From positions 1 to 64,000 of the forward strand of contig JADGJT010000093.1 in the NCBI GenBank assembly GCA_027604005.1: 64,000 bases of DNA, given 5' to 3'. This DNA is from Dinochytrium kinnereticum. Lineage: Eukaryota; Chytridiomycota; Chytridiomycetes; Chytridiales; Chytridiaceae. Under the pieces are notes generated by a model. The model had not been told where the DNA came from, made no database searches, and saw only the letters and a program-made list of their open reading frames with translations. The position numbers and the translations under genes are program-made. Shown one piece after another: positions 1 through 11,900 of the stretch; the stretch's first letter is position 1; every line of letters begins with the position of its first letter.

Positions 1-53
1 TTTTTTGCACGAAAAGAACAATCAACAAACTAACCAACTCTATTGTCAAACAG

Positions 54-204
54 GATTATCAAATTCGCCTCTGGGATCAACGAGAACCGCCGCCTCGTTC
101 AAGGCAACTACAAGTCGAGCACGAGTGGGATGACCTCCAACCTTCAACATCCAGCGCCAACCGCTTCCATTCATCAGCAGAACAGGAAGCATGATGAGTG
201 GTAG
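54..204 (+). CDS. Cache-type membrane sensor, last exon only (gene cut by window edge)
   Basis: The exon follows an acceptor (cag at 51-53) and ends at TAG 202-204. It encodes about 50 residues beginning (M)IIKFASGINENRRL. This closely matches the last exon of the next gene (VKNFAKGLKENRRI), and the intron phase is the same: the first base completes a split ATG. It is therefore the 3' end of a tandem paralog of the gene at 2,134-3,938. In cyclase and kinase receptors of zoosporic fungi such a stretch follows a Cache plus HAMP-like region and leads into a catalytic domain. Here it stops within a short Gln/Asn/His-rich tail, so no output domain follows. The paralogy is seen in the sequence; a sensory role is inferred. 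Confidence 0.6.
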
Positions 205-2133
205 ATTATCTTGTGAGGAAGGAAGAGAGGGTGGAGGGCGAAGGTTTGGTTCACGCTGGACGTGGATTTTTGGGTTTCTCTTCTCTCTCTTCTTTTTTTT
301 TTTTTTTTTTTTTGTACATGGATGTGTTTGGTTGCGCGTGCTTGGTGCTTTCTTTGGAGCCTGGAGATGTGTTGTTTTGGTAGATTTTTGTTTTGGTGGG
401 GCGTTGGTAGATTAGATTGGAGGTTTTGTGGCTTATCCTTTTTTGGCGGCCCTCCTGTTTTGTTTTTTTTTTTTTTGGTTTTCTTTTTCTTTTTTCGGAA
501 ATGAGTGTGGAGTGTGCGATTAGGGGGGTGTTTTGTTTGTTTAATTGTTTGTTTGTTTTTTTTTGACTTTTTTTTTTCGTTCTTCTTTTTTTCGGTCTTT
601 TCATCGTCACCGTTTCATTCGTTTCTCGGTTCCCGTGTTTGTTACTTTTTTCTTAACTTTCTTCCTTTTTTTTTCGTGTCTGCTCTTTTCCAGTTACGCT
701 TTCTTCATTTCATCTGAATTTCTTGGTGGTGTTGTGTGGTTCTTACCGAATTGTCTCGTGGTTTGTTTTTTTTTTTTTTTTTTTGTTCGTTTGTGGATGT
801 TTTTATAATTCTTAATACTAGTTATTGCTTGTGTATATATTTTAGTTTGTTCGCACGGTTTATGGCTTTCTTTCTTTTCTTTTTCTTTTTTCCTTTTTCG
901 CCCCAGTGTTTGGTTTGACGCCAGTTTCGCGTCCGCGTCTCCATGATTCTCCTTTTCTTTACTTTCTACTCTTGTTCAAGGGTTTGGCGGTTTGGTTGTA
1001 AGATCCCATCTCCACTTATAACCAATGAGAGCGTGATGATCTTTCATCCAGGGCTTTGACGGTGATGCGATGTGAGCAGGATTTTTACGGTTGGTTTGGT
1101 TTTGGTTTGTGGATGCTCGCAGTGGAGGATTTGTTGGGGCCCTGAAGGCATGTGTTTTCAGCCCTTTATTTTACTCTTTGATTATTCGGCTTTGTCTTTC
1201 GTGTTGCGCCGCCGTCCCTCGCTTTTTTTATTCTGACGCTCTGTTTTCATTTCATTTTGCTTGCTTTTTGTCTGAGGCAACAAACAACTTTAACGAGAAT
1301 TGATTCATGGGTGATGCGAAGAGTGGCGTTATAATCCCCTCCCCACCAGCATGGCTTCCCGAGTGCAAACCCATACAGCGTTTTTAAGGGGCGGTGATCC
1401 ACTTTGCAACAGATATGCAATCCTAATTTCTTTGAAGGTGCTTTTTTTTGTTTCCAGTCTCCGCTTACACGTGCAGCTGTTCCTTCCTCGGCTAATGAAT
1501 GGGGTTTTGCCTGGCTTGCAAGTTCTTCTTCTATATTTGGAAGGTTCATTCCATGCGCCTGTGGCAAGTGTTATGCCACTTTTTGAACATGGCAACCATA
1601 AACCTGGCCATTAATGTTCTTCGCAAATGGTAAATCCAGATCGTCCACTGCGCCGACTGAGATTGCCAACCCCTGTTAAGGCATTTTCACTGGCAGCGAA
1701 CGGGATGTTGGAAACTACGTCGTGTAAATCCCGCGATGAACAATACTCGCTAGAGCAAAGTCAGCGAATGGGCTGCTGTAACAACTACCGGAGGCGTTGA
1801 ACGAGAAAAAAAAAACAACAACTGCACCCCTTGATTCACATCTCTTCAGACCTTCATTGAAACGTTGAAGTGATAGGGAGATGGGTGATGCCACAAGGAG
1901 TAGCGCGAGGAGTGTGAGTTTGGTTTGTTTCTTTGTGTGTTGGTGATGCGACGGCTTACTGGTGTTTTTGGAGTAGCTGTATCAGTATGAGCCGTCGTTA
2001 TCCAATAGGGATCGGGTGAGGCTTGTCTCAGGCTGTTCGGTGCCGTTTATTCTGGCCATCACTGCAGAGATTTTTCTGATGTGAGTTAAACCCCCCCCCC
2101 CCTTCGTTCCTCTAAAGTTTTTCGTTCGAGGGG
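205..2133. other. intergenic region, T-rich then unstructured
   Basis: I see no gene here. The first 700 bases are strongly pyrimidine-biased and give only low-complexity open frames rich in Phe, Leu, Cys and Trp. Further on there is a C12 run near 2,090-2,102 just before the next gene. The region holds the 3' flank of the first sensor gene and the promoter of the second, but I cannot mark individual signals. Confidence 0.5.
285..920 (+). repeat. T-rich low-complexity tract
   Basis: Long T runs (8-19 nt, for example around 293-313, 462-475 and 769-784) are interspersed with TTC, TTG and TTTG words for over 600 bases, starting about 80 bases after a stop codon. Purines are scarce on the + strand. 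It may be U-rich 3' UTR, decayed repeat or replication-slippage DNA. Confidence 0.5.
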
Positions 2134-3938
2134 ATGGGGGGGCGTTCTACTCGAGTGTTTTTGCTGTTGGATTCCGTTTTTCACGAGCTGCGTCGGCAGA
2201 TCTTCTCATTCGTATGCCCTTCCCTCCAAAGCTGCATCATCATCACAGCTGGCCTTCTCTACGTCTCCATCACCAACAACTCCATCTCCAACAATATATG
2301 CTTAAACCAAAGCATCAGCTCCATCGAATCCCTCGCTTCCGCTATTCAACAACGCACGGCGGATCTTGTCACAGCCTCGCTCAACGCGACGGTGGCAGGA
2401 CCCGTTCAGTCCATTCTTGATGCTTCAAAGATCCATTCCGTTGATATATTGGACATTACAAATTATGATCGACTTTGGCCGTACTTTTTCATGCAGATAA
2501 AGGATCATGAGTCTGTTTCGTTGATTTATTATGGGGACTCGAGGTGGAGAGATTTTGTTGGGATTAGAAAGCTTCAGAAAGATGTTGATCCTGAGACGGG
2601 GAAAACTATCCGGGTTAGTTATGGGGTGGACCTTATGGATGAGGGTAGGTTGGCAAGGGTGCCATCGGTAGGCTGAGACTCTTTATTCCAAGTGATCGTG
2701 CTTCGTCTTTTGACCAACCAAACCCTCTGTTTTGAACCAATAGAGGTGCCCACAAACGTGCCCGGCCAACATAGCATCTGATCCGAGAAACCAGACACGC
2801 TTCAAGTATTACCTTAACGAATCTGGTCGCATCACCGGTGAGGTCTATGAAGCAGCCACATATGACCCGACCAGTCGAACCTGGTACAAGGCTGCAACTG
2901 CGATTTCCACCTCGATACCAGTCTGGACCGACGCCTACCTTTTTTCCAATAATGTCGACATTGGCATCACAGCGGCCATTCAAATCTTTTCAAAGACTGA
3001 TCCAAGTCGAGTTCAAGGTGTCTTGGGGTCTGATATGAGCTTTGCTGTTTTCAAGGATCAGCTGAAGCTTTTGCCGTTGACTCCGAATGGGTTCGCTGTG
3101 GTTTTTGATGACGTTGGAAACCTTTATGGGTCTAGTGTCGATGGAGAGAACGTCACGTCTGTGGACCCAATCTCCTCCGTATCAACCATCAAGTCGGTCC
3201 GAGGCCTTGTGGATCCGATCTTGCGAATGTCCATGTCCTATGTCCTCTCCCGGCTTCTCTCACAAAATGAGATTCAGAATGCCAAACTTAACCTATCATC
3301 TCTTCCCTCAAGCGCTACATACCGCGTCCCCATCCCAGGCGGCTCACCCAACTCTGACATCGTGCTCCTTCTTAAAAGGGTGAATATGGGATTTGGTCTC
3401 CGCATGAACCTGTTGATTGGAGCTCCCTTGAGCGATTACACGGGTGGAATTGATGGAACTAGCTTGGAGCTTAGAAACCGGTTGTCTTCCAACACGAGGA
3501 TGATGCTGGTGATTGGGGCTGGTGTCGTCTTATGCTTCATCGTTCTGTCTATCCCTGTGTCTCATTATGCGTTCGCGGCTCCGTTGAAAAGGTTGGCTTC
3601 TCATATGGAGGAGATTGCGAGGTTTGAGTTTGCAAGTCTTTATGGGAAGGATCGAAACAGGAGAAGCTTTTTGAGAGAGGTCGGTGTCATGCAGGATGCG
3701 TACTGGAACATGTGAGTTCAAAGTTTATTCTGTTTTGAACTTGATATCTGTCTGTTGATTTGGTTGTCTAACGAACTTTTGCAGGGTGAAGAACTTTGCG
3801 AAAGGTCTGAAGGAAAACAGGCGGATACAGGGTGGGTCCTCATCTGGAGCCATTTCTTCAAATGTACCGGTTGGCCGTTCCTCCACCATGCATCATCATC
3901 ATCAGCATCAACATCATCACCACCATCATCCCAAATAG
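2134..3938 (+). CDS. double-Cache-type membrane sensor without output domain
   Basis: Three exons fit: 2134-2667, 2744-3711 and 3785-3938, giving 551 residues. A hydrophobic segment near residues 29-46 precedes an extracellular region with Cache-like words (TSRTWYKAA, VWTDAYLFSNN). A second membrane helix (MMLVIGAGVVLCFIVLSIPV) follows, then a HAMP-like stretch with a helix ending MQDAYWNM / VKNFAKGLKENRRI. In related receptors this linker leads to a cyclase or kinase domain. Here the protein ends after about 30 more residues with a His/Gln-rich tail. The third junction is firm, because the split ATG restores the frame. The first donor (2668) is less certain, since GTGCCA at 2659 would also keep frame. 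The start is also tentative, as an upstream exon is possible. It is a tandem paralog of the gene ending at 204. Ligand unknown. Confidence 0.7.
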
Positions 3939-4271
3939 CCTTACGGCCATGTATTATACTTATTAAAGAGGTCATGATCAGAGAGCGTGATGCCTCCATA
4001 CTGTCTCCGAGCAGTTGATCACCAACTCAAACCGCCCATGTTTTCGTGTCTTTCAAATAATCCGATTCACCTTCTTGGACGTGGAAACGCCGTCAACGCG
4101 CCGCGCGCAATGACGGATTTGCGAGCAGAACAAAGTGGAGCCGAGGCGACCCTTTTTTCTCTGCCCAATTGCTTGTTTTGCCTGCATTTGTCATCTGCTG
4201 TCCACCACCCACATATATTTTTAGTTGTTTTTTAAAACGATGTCCTTACGAAAACCTTTACCCCTGCCGAG
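3939..4271. other. intergenic spacer, promoter of oxidoreductase gene
   Basis: This 333-base spacer lies between two + strand genes. An AT-rich CATATATTTTTAG at about 4,209-4,221 lies about 50 bases before the next ATG and could act as a TATA element. Nothing else recognised. Confidence 0.35.
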
Positions 4272-5432
4272 ATGTCCATCCCCGAATCCTCAAAGGCCAT
4301 CGTCTTCAGCCGATACGGCGCCCCAGACGTGCTGGAGCTGACCACAGTCCCAACCCCAACCCTCACACCCACGGACGACGCTGTCATCGTAAAGATTGAC
4401 GCTGCTGGTGTGAACCCTGTCGACTACAAGGTTCGTCAGGGGGACCTCTCTGCCCTTCTCCGACTTCCGTTTCCAGCCATCCTTGGAATTGATTACGCTG
4501 GTCATGTTGTTGCCGTCGGATCACAGGCCAAGGGGGATCTGAAGGTTGGCGATGCGGTGTATGGGAAGCTTGCTGGAGTCAGCGGAAAGGGAACTTACGC
4601 AGAGTACATCCGAGTCTCGACGAGAACGGATCTTGTGGTGAAGAAGCCTGAGAGTTTATCTGCCGTTGATGCTGCCGGTGTGGGAGTCTGCGCTTTGACC
4701 GCTTACGTTGGCCTTGTCACTTACAATGGCCTCTCGCTGGACCACGTGGATCAACCCGTAGGCCCTGACTCCAAGTCTGTTCTTGTCATTGGCGCTTCCG
4801 GAGGTGTTGGGTCTTGGGCCGTGCAGCTGAGCAAGAAGCTGGGAGCAAGGGTGACGGCTGTTGCGTCTGGAAGGAATAAGGACTTTGTGGTTGGCGCGCT
4901 CAAAGCCGACACCTTCATCGATTACACTGCTGCCGCCCTGGACAAGCAGCTCACGAAGCAGAATGAGTTTGATGTCATTTACGACGCTGTTGGCGGTGAT
5001 CAGTATTGGACTCTCGCGCAGACGATTTTGAAGCCTGGGGGCCTGTTCGTCACCGCCGTGGGATCAACTGAACACGGAGGGAAGCTGACGCTCTACAACC
5101 TTGGTGGCATGGTCGGGTCATTGGCTTGGAGAAGCCTGACCAATTCAAGAAAGTAAGCTTAAGCCTTCTTTGTCGTTGCTGCATAGTTCTTCAGATGTTG
5201 GGTTGTTTTTTTTTTGGTCTAATCATCTAATCAATCCGTTTTTGTTCCCTTCTGAAGGTACCGCTTCGTCTCCAGCCTCCCCGTTGATCAGTTTGATAAC
5301 CTTGCCAAGTGGATTGCAGATGGGTCGCTCAAGTGCCCCCCGTCGACCACGATTCCGCTTGCGGAAGCTAAGCGCGCCCATGAACTCAGCGCATCGCATC
5401 GCACAGTTGGAAAACTCATCCTCACACCTTGA
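4272..5432 (+). CDS. MDR-family quinone oxidoreductase-like (zinc-independent alcohol dehydrogenase superfamily)
   Basis: Two exons, 4272-5152 and 5258-5432, give 351 residues. The intron splits AA|G and has good GTAAGC and GAAG borders. The N-terminal GroES-like fold shows AAGVNPVDYKVRQG and FPAILGIDYAGHV. The Rossmann part shows VLVIGASGGVGSWAVQLSKK, the usual AxxGxVG-type NAD(P) fingerprint. A late PGGLFVTAVGS strand follows. The cysteine and histidine ligands of zinc alcohol dehydrogenases are absent. This places it with NADPH:quinone reductase and RTN4IP1/enoyl-reductase-like enzymes that reduce activated double bonds or quinones. Length is normal for the family. No targeting signal is obvious, so it is probably cytosolic. 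Substrate cannot be told. Confidence 0.88.
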
Positions 5433-5913
5433 GCCCAGCGAACAATCTTTAGAAGCATTTCATAACAATGAATGAATGTTCATCAATACTGGCATCCCTT
5501 CAACTATTTGCAAAATGAATCGCATTTCTTCTGAATGAGACGTAAATGAAGGAAATGCTTGATAGATAAAAGCATCTCGGCCCTACTTATGAACCTGGAA
5601 GCTGAGTTGTAGCTTTTTCTTTCTGGAGAGGACTGATAATGCAAGTGCAAGGAGATGTCTCATGGCTCATAATCAAGAAAGCAAATGCATTGAGAATGAT
5701 TCAAGTGTTTTAATAGTAGGGTGGAGGAATGAAAAAAACTTTATATAAGACTAACGAGAAAAAAAAACACAAGAAAGAAACGGTAACAGTCGGAATAGAG
5801 GATAAAGGGTTTGTTTCGGTAGGAAGAATATGTAGAGGAGGGCGAGAAAAAAAAAAAAAAGAAGGAAAAGGAACGAGACAAAGACATGCCAAAGTCTTAA
5901 GTACCAGCCCCAA
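5433..5913. other. convergent intergenic spacer
   Basis: The 3' ends of the oxidoreductase (+) and the myosin (-) face each other here. The DNA is A-rich, with an A14 run near 5,847-5,860. No gene or RNA recognised. Confidence 0.45.
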
Positions 5914-8900
5914 CTACGGAGCGGCACTAACAAGGTTGATCAAATTTGGTATACTAATATGAGAAGGAGCAAAGCTTTCCAAAACCGACACCGGTGCAGG
6001 CATAGGCTCAGCGTAAACGGGTTCCGGATCAAGAGAGATAAACACCGACTCCATATGTTCCGTCTCCTCAGCCCTCCTCGCTATAATCCTCATGAACGTG
6101 TTGGTCATAGGGGAGTCAGGATCCGCTGACGGGTAATCTTGGAGAAGATGACGGATCTGATTGCGGTTCAGCATGTAGCCGGTCTCGTAGACCACTTCGG
6201 CGTCCTCGGCCGTCGTCTTTGGGAGAGTGAGAACCTTGGTGCTTTGGAGCATTCGTTGGAGGTAGTCAACGCCTATCGTGGATTTTCGTTAGACGTATCG
6301 GGTGGAGGCTGTAATGAGTGGGATTTAAACACTAACCTTGGCTTACGCGATTCTTCAAGCACCACTCTTCCAGGCGAGTTACATTGTATTGGATCTGGCA
6401 GCCTAAGATTCGATATCATGGTCAGTGCATGCAGGCAAAACCAAAAAAAAAAAACAAACCCTCTCACCTCTCTTGTAGTTGCAAAAGTTACGCTTCTTAA
6501 GCAACCCATTAAAGCTGGTCACCCCCAAAACCCTGACAAGTTCATTCAGGATATGATCACGATGATCCACCGTAACATAATAAGTCTCCATGATGTTATT
6601 CAGCCCCACCAAATACTCTTTCAACGTTGTCAGAGTCCCATTAGTAGGAGCCGCTCCAGCAGGATTCGTCCCAAATATAGACCAAAAGCTCGATGAAGCC
6701 TCCACTTTCATGTTCGGCAGGTCCTGAGTGTCGAGGATGGCGCCAACCGCCATGGATGCGACATGCCGTTTAGTGTCCTCCATATAGCCAGACATCAGTT
6801 GCGCCATCAGAGAATCAAGATCACTTCGGAGCTTTCGGAGAACGTTCACGTGTCCCTTGCCTCCGGTTGGCGGCCGTTTGGCTTCGGCGAAGAAGAGGGT
6901 GGCGATGATGGAGATGAGTTCCTGAACGTTGGATATCCAGAAGATGGGGCACATGTCATTGTCGCTATGCTGAGAGTGGGAAGAAAAAGGTAAGGAACAC
7001 GAAAAGAAGAAGGATTAACAACGGAGACTCCACTCACCACTCCAACGTTAAAAATATCCTCTACAATTAGGCTCATCATATTCTGCAGCTTGAGGGTCAT
7101 GTCGTACTGCAGCATCGCTCGAACAGTGTAGCCTATCAAATGTGCAGGGAAAAACACCTCCTTCCTCGATAAAGGTTTGGTGGACGCCGTGGGTACCTTC
7201 AGGCTGATGACGAGGGCGTTTCTAATCTCCTTTATAAGCTCTGGTGACTCCAATGCTCTTTGCTGTAAGATCATACAATATAGACCAATTAGAAAGAGAA
7301 AAAGTGAAATGAAATGAAAAGCGGAATAACCAGAAAAAACTTAAATGTTTGAAAAAGATAACTAAAGCGGAGATAAAACTCAACGATTGGAAAAAAAGAG
7401 AAGAAAAAAAAAGATAAAGTGTGCCTCACCTCTGTTGACCCAGTATCCTTCTCCAACGAATTAATCCGAGTCGGCAAAGAAGTAAACGACCGAAGCTGAT
7501 GACCCCCCGTCCCATTACTATAACTCAACTGATGACTCCTAGGCCCAATCGTCGGCGGTCTGCCTCCAGAAAGATTCGGCGCAGACCCCACAGCATTATA
7601 CTCAACCGGCACCCGCGCGCCAGACTGATGAGAATGATAAGACCCAATCGACGACTCTGACGGCCTCCTCGACATCTCCTTCATCTCCGGAGCCTCATAC
7701 CTCTGCTGATCCACATTCACAGTCGACGCCCCCGTGGTCGATGGACTCGGAAGCTGGCCGTAGGGAGCCCCGTTCTCGGACATCTGTGATCCCGACATGG
7801 AGCGTGGGGGAGGGGTGTGGTTACGGGAGTTTGGGAAGTATGAGTTTGGCATAGCGTGTCCAGGGATCTCGTTCACAGGGGTTCGGTAGAAGCTTGAGTG
7901 GCTGGAAACTGCTGATACTGGACTCGTTAGGGGAGGAGAGAAGGGTGCGTGAGGTGGGAAGTGGGAGGTTGGGGAGGGTACGTTTTGTAGGTGGTGGTGG
8001 TGGTGAGGGTGCGGGTATTGCGGTGTTGGGGAGCGGCTGCCGTGTGTTCGGGTTGGTGAGTCGAAGCGTCTTGGGTATTGGTGAGGGTGGGGTTGTTGAA
8101 TAACGGGACTTGTGCTATCCGTTGGAATCATACCGTTCACGTATACATGACCATTAACGTGCATATCGGAGGAGGAACGGCTGATAGAAGAATCCCTCGA
8201 CCCTCTCCTACCCATAGACGCCGCCGCCGCCGCCGCCGCAGCAGCAGCAGCAGCAGCAGCAGCAGCTCTTTGCTCCTCCTCCAACTTTGCCTTTGTCCTC
8301 TCTTCCTCCATCTTCGCCTCAATCTTCGCCTTAGCGGCCGTCAGAGCCTCAGCCTGAGCCATCAACTCCTTCTCCTTCTTCTCCAAAGCCTCCGCCTTCG
8401 CCTCCGCCTGCTTCCTAGCCTCGGCCTCCAGTCTCGCCATCTCCCGAGCCTTCACCAACTCCTCATTGTTGACCGTTCGTTTGCTGGCGTCCTGTCGCGC
8501 TTTGGCCTCGGCTTTCGCGAGATTCTCAGCCAACTCCCTCAGTCGAGCTCGCTCTGCGTCTTCGAGGATGCCGCCATCTATGTAGGAGTTGGCGCGTCGG
8601 ATCATGGGACGGGGTCTCATGCCGATCATGCCTGCCCCGCCAGGCTTCTCAAAGGTCTCGAGAAGATGGGGACGAGGGGAGTTTGCCGGGGTTGTTGAGG
8701 AGGGGAGAGACATGACGGTGTTCGATGATGGTGGAAGTGGGGGTTTGGGGAAATCGTGGGGTGGAGAGGGTGGGGTTGCGAGGGGGGCTGGGGTGGGAGT
8801 GGATTGCTGTTGGGCAATGAGACGCTTAAGTTGGATATTCTCAGTTCGGAGAGCTTGGATGATGGGGTCGTCGGTGACGGAGGCGGTGATCATCGACATC

Positions 8901-11900
8901 CTCTTGGATCCTTGACTGATGCGAAGTTTCTCTGCAAGCCGCTTCGATTCCTCCTCCCGAGCGGCCGTCTCCTCCTCCTTCTTCTTAAGCGCATTCAACA
9001 GCCTCTCTCTCTCCTTAAGCAGCGCATCCCGATTCTCCGTAACGGCCGCCAACTCCTTCTGCAACGAAGTCGAAGCATTTCCAAGCTCCCCCTCTACCGC
9101 CTTCTTCCCAGACTCAAGCTTAGCACACTTCTCCTTCAATTGCGCCATCCCAGCCTCAAGCGTCCCAACCTTCTCCGTGAGCATCCTCACCTCCTCCGCC
9201 TTGGCCTGCAACTGCTGACTCAACGCAACCACTTTGGTCTCAAGACCGTAATTGAGCTCCTTGAGCTTCCCCACGGATTTTGCTTCTAGCTTGAGAGCCA
9301 CCAGCTCCCTTCTCGCCTTTTTACGTCGAATGCAGGATTGGAGATGGATCACGAGACGACGGACGCGTTTGTACTCTTTGCGGGATTTGTAGCCGCGCCA
9401 GGCGGACTGGAACATGATCGTGGCTTTGGTTTGTCGCATCGCGAGGAGGAGGATCTTGCAGCAGAACATGCGGTAAACTGATGGTAGAATTTTTTTTTAG
9501 CGGGTTTGCTTGTCTTTTGAAAAAGAACGGCAGGGTTTGGGGATTGCTTTTTTTCTTTTTCTTTTTCCTTTTTGTTTTTTTTTTCCTTTTCCCTCCTTCT
9601 TTTTTCTTTTTCTTTTCCTTTTTCTTCTTTTTTTCTCCCTTCTTTTTTCTTTTTTGGCATCATGGAAGGAGGAAGAATGAAATGAGATGGACCCCTCAGT
9701 AACTCACCACTTTGAAGCTTGATAACCGCCTTCCGCTTTCGTTCATACCGAGTCCGCTCAAGCCAACCCCTCACCATCTTCTGCACGAGTATGGCTGATT
9801 TCGTCTTCTTCAGGAACCAGAACTGCTTTCTAGCAATGTACCCTCTCATGGCTGTGAAGAAAAGAAAAGAAAAAAGAGTCAGGAACATCCACTCCACCCA
9901 GCCGCAAAATTTTTTTTTCTCCTTTCAAATCTCCAACTCATACCTGTTTGAATGGTGATGGTCGACTTTCGTAACGTCACGTAATGCTTTCTCTCCATGT
10001 ACCTCCGGAAATTCTTCTGGCAAAGGACGATCAAAAAGTTTTGTCTCTCCGTTCGTCGTTTCTCGAACGTCGCAATCTGAACACGAACAGGATGGGGGGG
10101 AAGAAGAAGGAAACAAATTTTCAGTCAAAAGTTTAACAAAAAAAAACCACAGCTCCAATAACAAAATGCAAAAGAACGCCTCTCCCCCCTCAAAACATCC
10201 AAAACCAAAACCAAAACCAAAAAAAACAAAAAACAAAACAAAGACAACATAAACAACAACAACGGGATCAAAAAACCCGAAAAAAAAATTAAAAATTAAA
10301 AACAAAAAAATTTTCCAACCCCCGCGCCTTCCTCACCTGCCCAGCCCTCAAAAAAACCTGCGTCAACCCAAACTGATACTTATCCTCATCCGAGATAACA
10401 CTCCTCACAATCCTCTCACAAAGCTCCCTCTCAGGCGCCCTCCAAAACCTCGAATTCACTAAAAGGTTGTACCGATTCGCAAACTGCTTGTGCGTCATCT
10501 TGTTGGGGTAGCCGGCGCAACTGATCTTAATCGTTTCCAAAACTCCGCAGGCTGGGGGGGAGGGGCGGGGGTTAGAGATGGTGGAGTGCTGGGGTGTACG
10601 GGGGGAAGGGGGCGGGGTTTACCTCGGAGTTGGGAGAGAACCATGGGACCTTCGAAGCCGAACGGGGCTTTCGCCATGTTTGGCTTTATGCATCGGATGT
10701 ACTGGGGTTGGGAAGGTGAGGTTAGAGGGGTGGGTGAGCGGGTCATGGCGATGAAGGAGAGGGGTGAGAGAGATGTTTGGAAGAGGAGGGGGGAAAAACA
10801 GAAATAATGAGGTTGAGGAGAAGAAAAAAAAAATGAAAGGAGAGAACAACGATACATGAAAGGCGAGAAAAAACTAATAATTAAAAAAATAAGGTAATCC
10901 CTCACATGCGACTCCGTCCCCCGAATCGTCTCCATCAGCTGTACCAAAGAAGCCTTAAACATCGACCCAAGCGTCGGCTTCCTCGACTTCCCCGTCGTAG
11001 TCCTCCTCTGCAACCCCCCCGCAGAGCTCAAAGCCTTAGACTGCTGAGCCGCAGCAATAGCAATCGGATCATCCTCATCCAACTCCACCAACTCCTGCAA
11101 GAACCCAAACCCAGCCTTGCTCAACACCTCATGCTGCTCAACCGACACCGTGTCCTTGTTCTTCTCAATGAACCCCTCAGAGCTATAAGTAACGTCCACA
11201 GCGTAATGACGGACCGTGAACCCGTTGGGATCGAACCGTGGCTTCTCGTAGAACTTTTGAGTGGGAACTCCGAAACGGGTGTTGAGCTTGGCTATGAAGG
11301 AGGGATCGTTGCCGGCTGGGAGACGTGATTCTTCGTCTAGGAGGTCGAGGATTCCGAGCTTTCCTTCGATCAGGTCGATGCAGGGTTGATTGTCGTTGAA
11401 ATCGATCATGGTCCAGACGATCTCTTCTCGCATGTAGAGCTCTTGTTCGAGACGGAAGACGTGGGAGTTGAATTCTTGTTGGAGTTTTTCGTTGGCGTAG
11501 TTGATGCAGAATTGTTCAAAGGAGTTTACTTCAAAGTGCTCAAATCTTTTGGTGTGGTGGGAGAAGGAAGGGAGCGGGTTATAAACGTCAGATAATGACG
11601 GAGTGGTCTTGTTTTTGCTTTTTTTTTTTTTTTTTTTTTGAGGTAGGAATGCGCTTACCCATAAATATCAAGCACTCCAATAAAGTTCTCATTCTTCCCT
11701 GAATCCCGAACAAGGTTCTTATTGACAATCTTTACGAGCCAGTCGAAAAGTCGCGTGTATCTAATCACAAAAGAAAGGGAAAAAAAAGAACATCAGCAAG
11801 CAAAAAAATAAATAAATAAATCAATACCTCTCACCCCACCACCACCGCCCCCTCAAAAAAAAAAAAAAAAAAAAAAACACCACACAAAAAAGGCCCNNNN

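Noticed and set aside
251..610. Minus-strand open frame rich in Lys
   Set aside because: It is the reverse of the T-rich tract; composition alone keeps it open.
4011..4235. Small + frames between the sensor and oxidoreductase genes
   Set aside because: Short, no conserved motif, and overlapping the likely promoter.
8078..8698. 206-codon + strand frame opposite the myosin linker
   Set aside because: Antisense shadow of a coding exon with Arg/Ser-rich output and no family resemblance.
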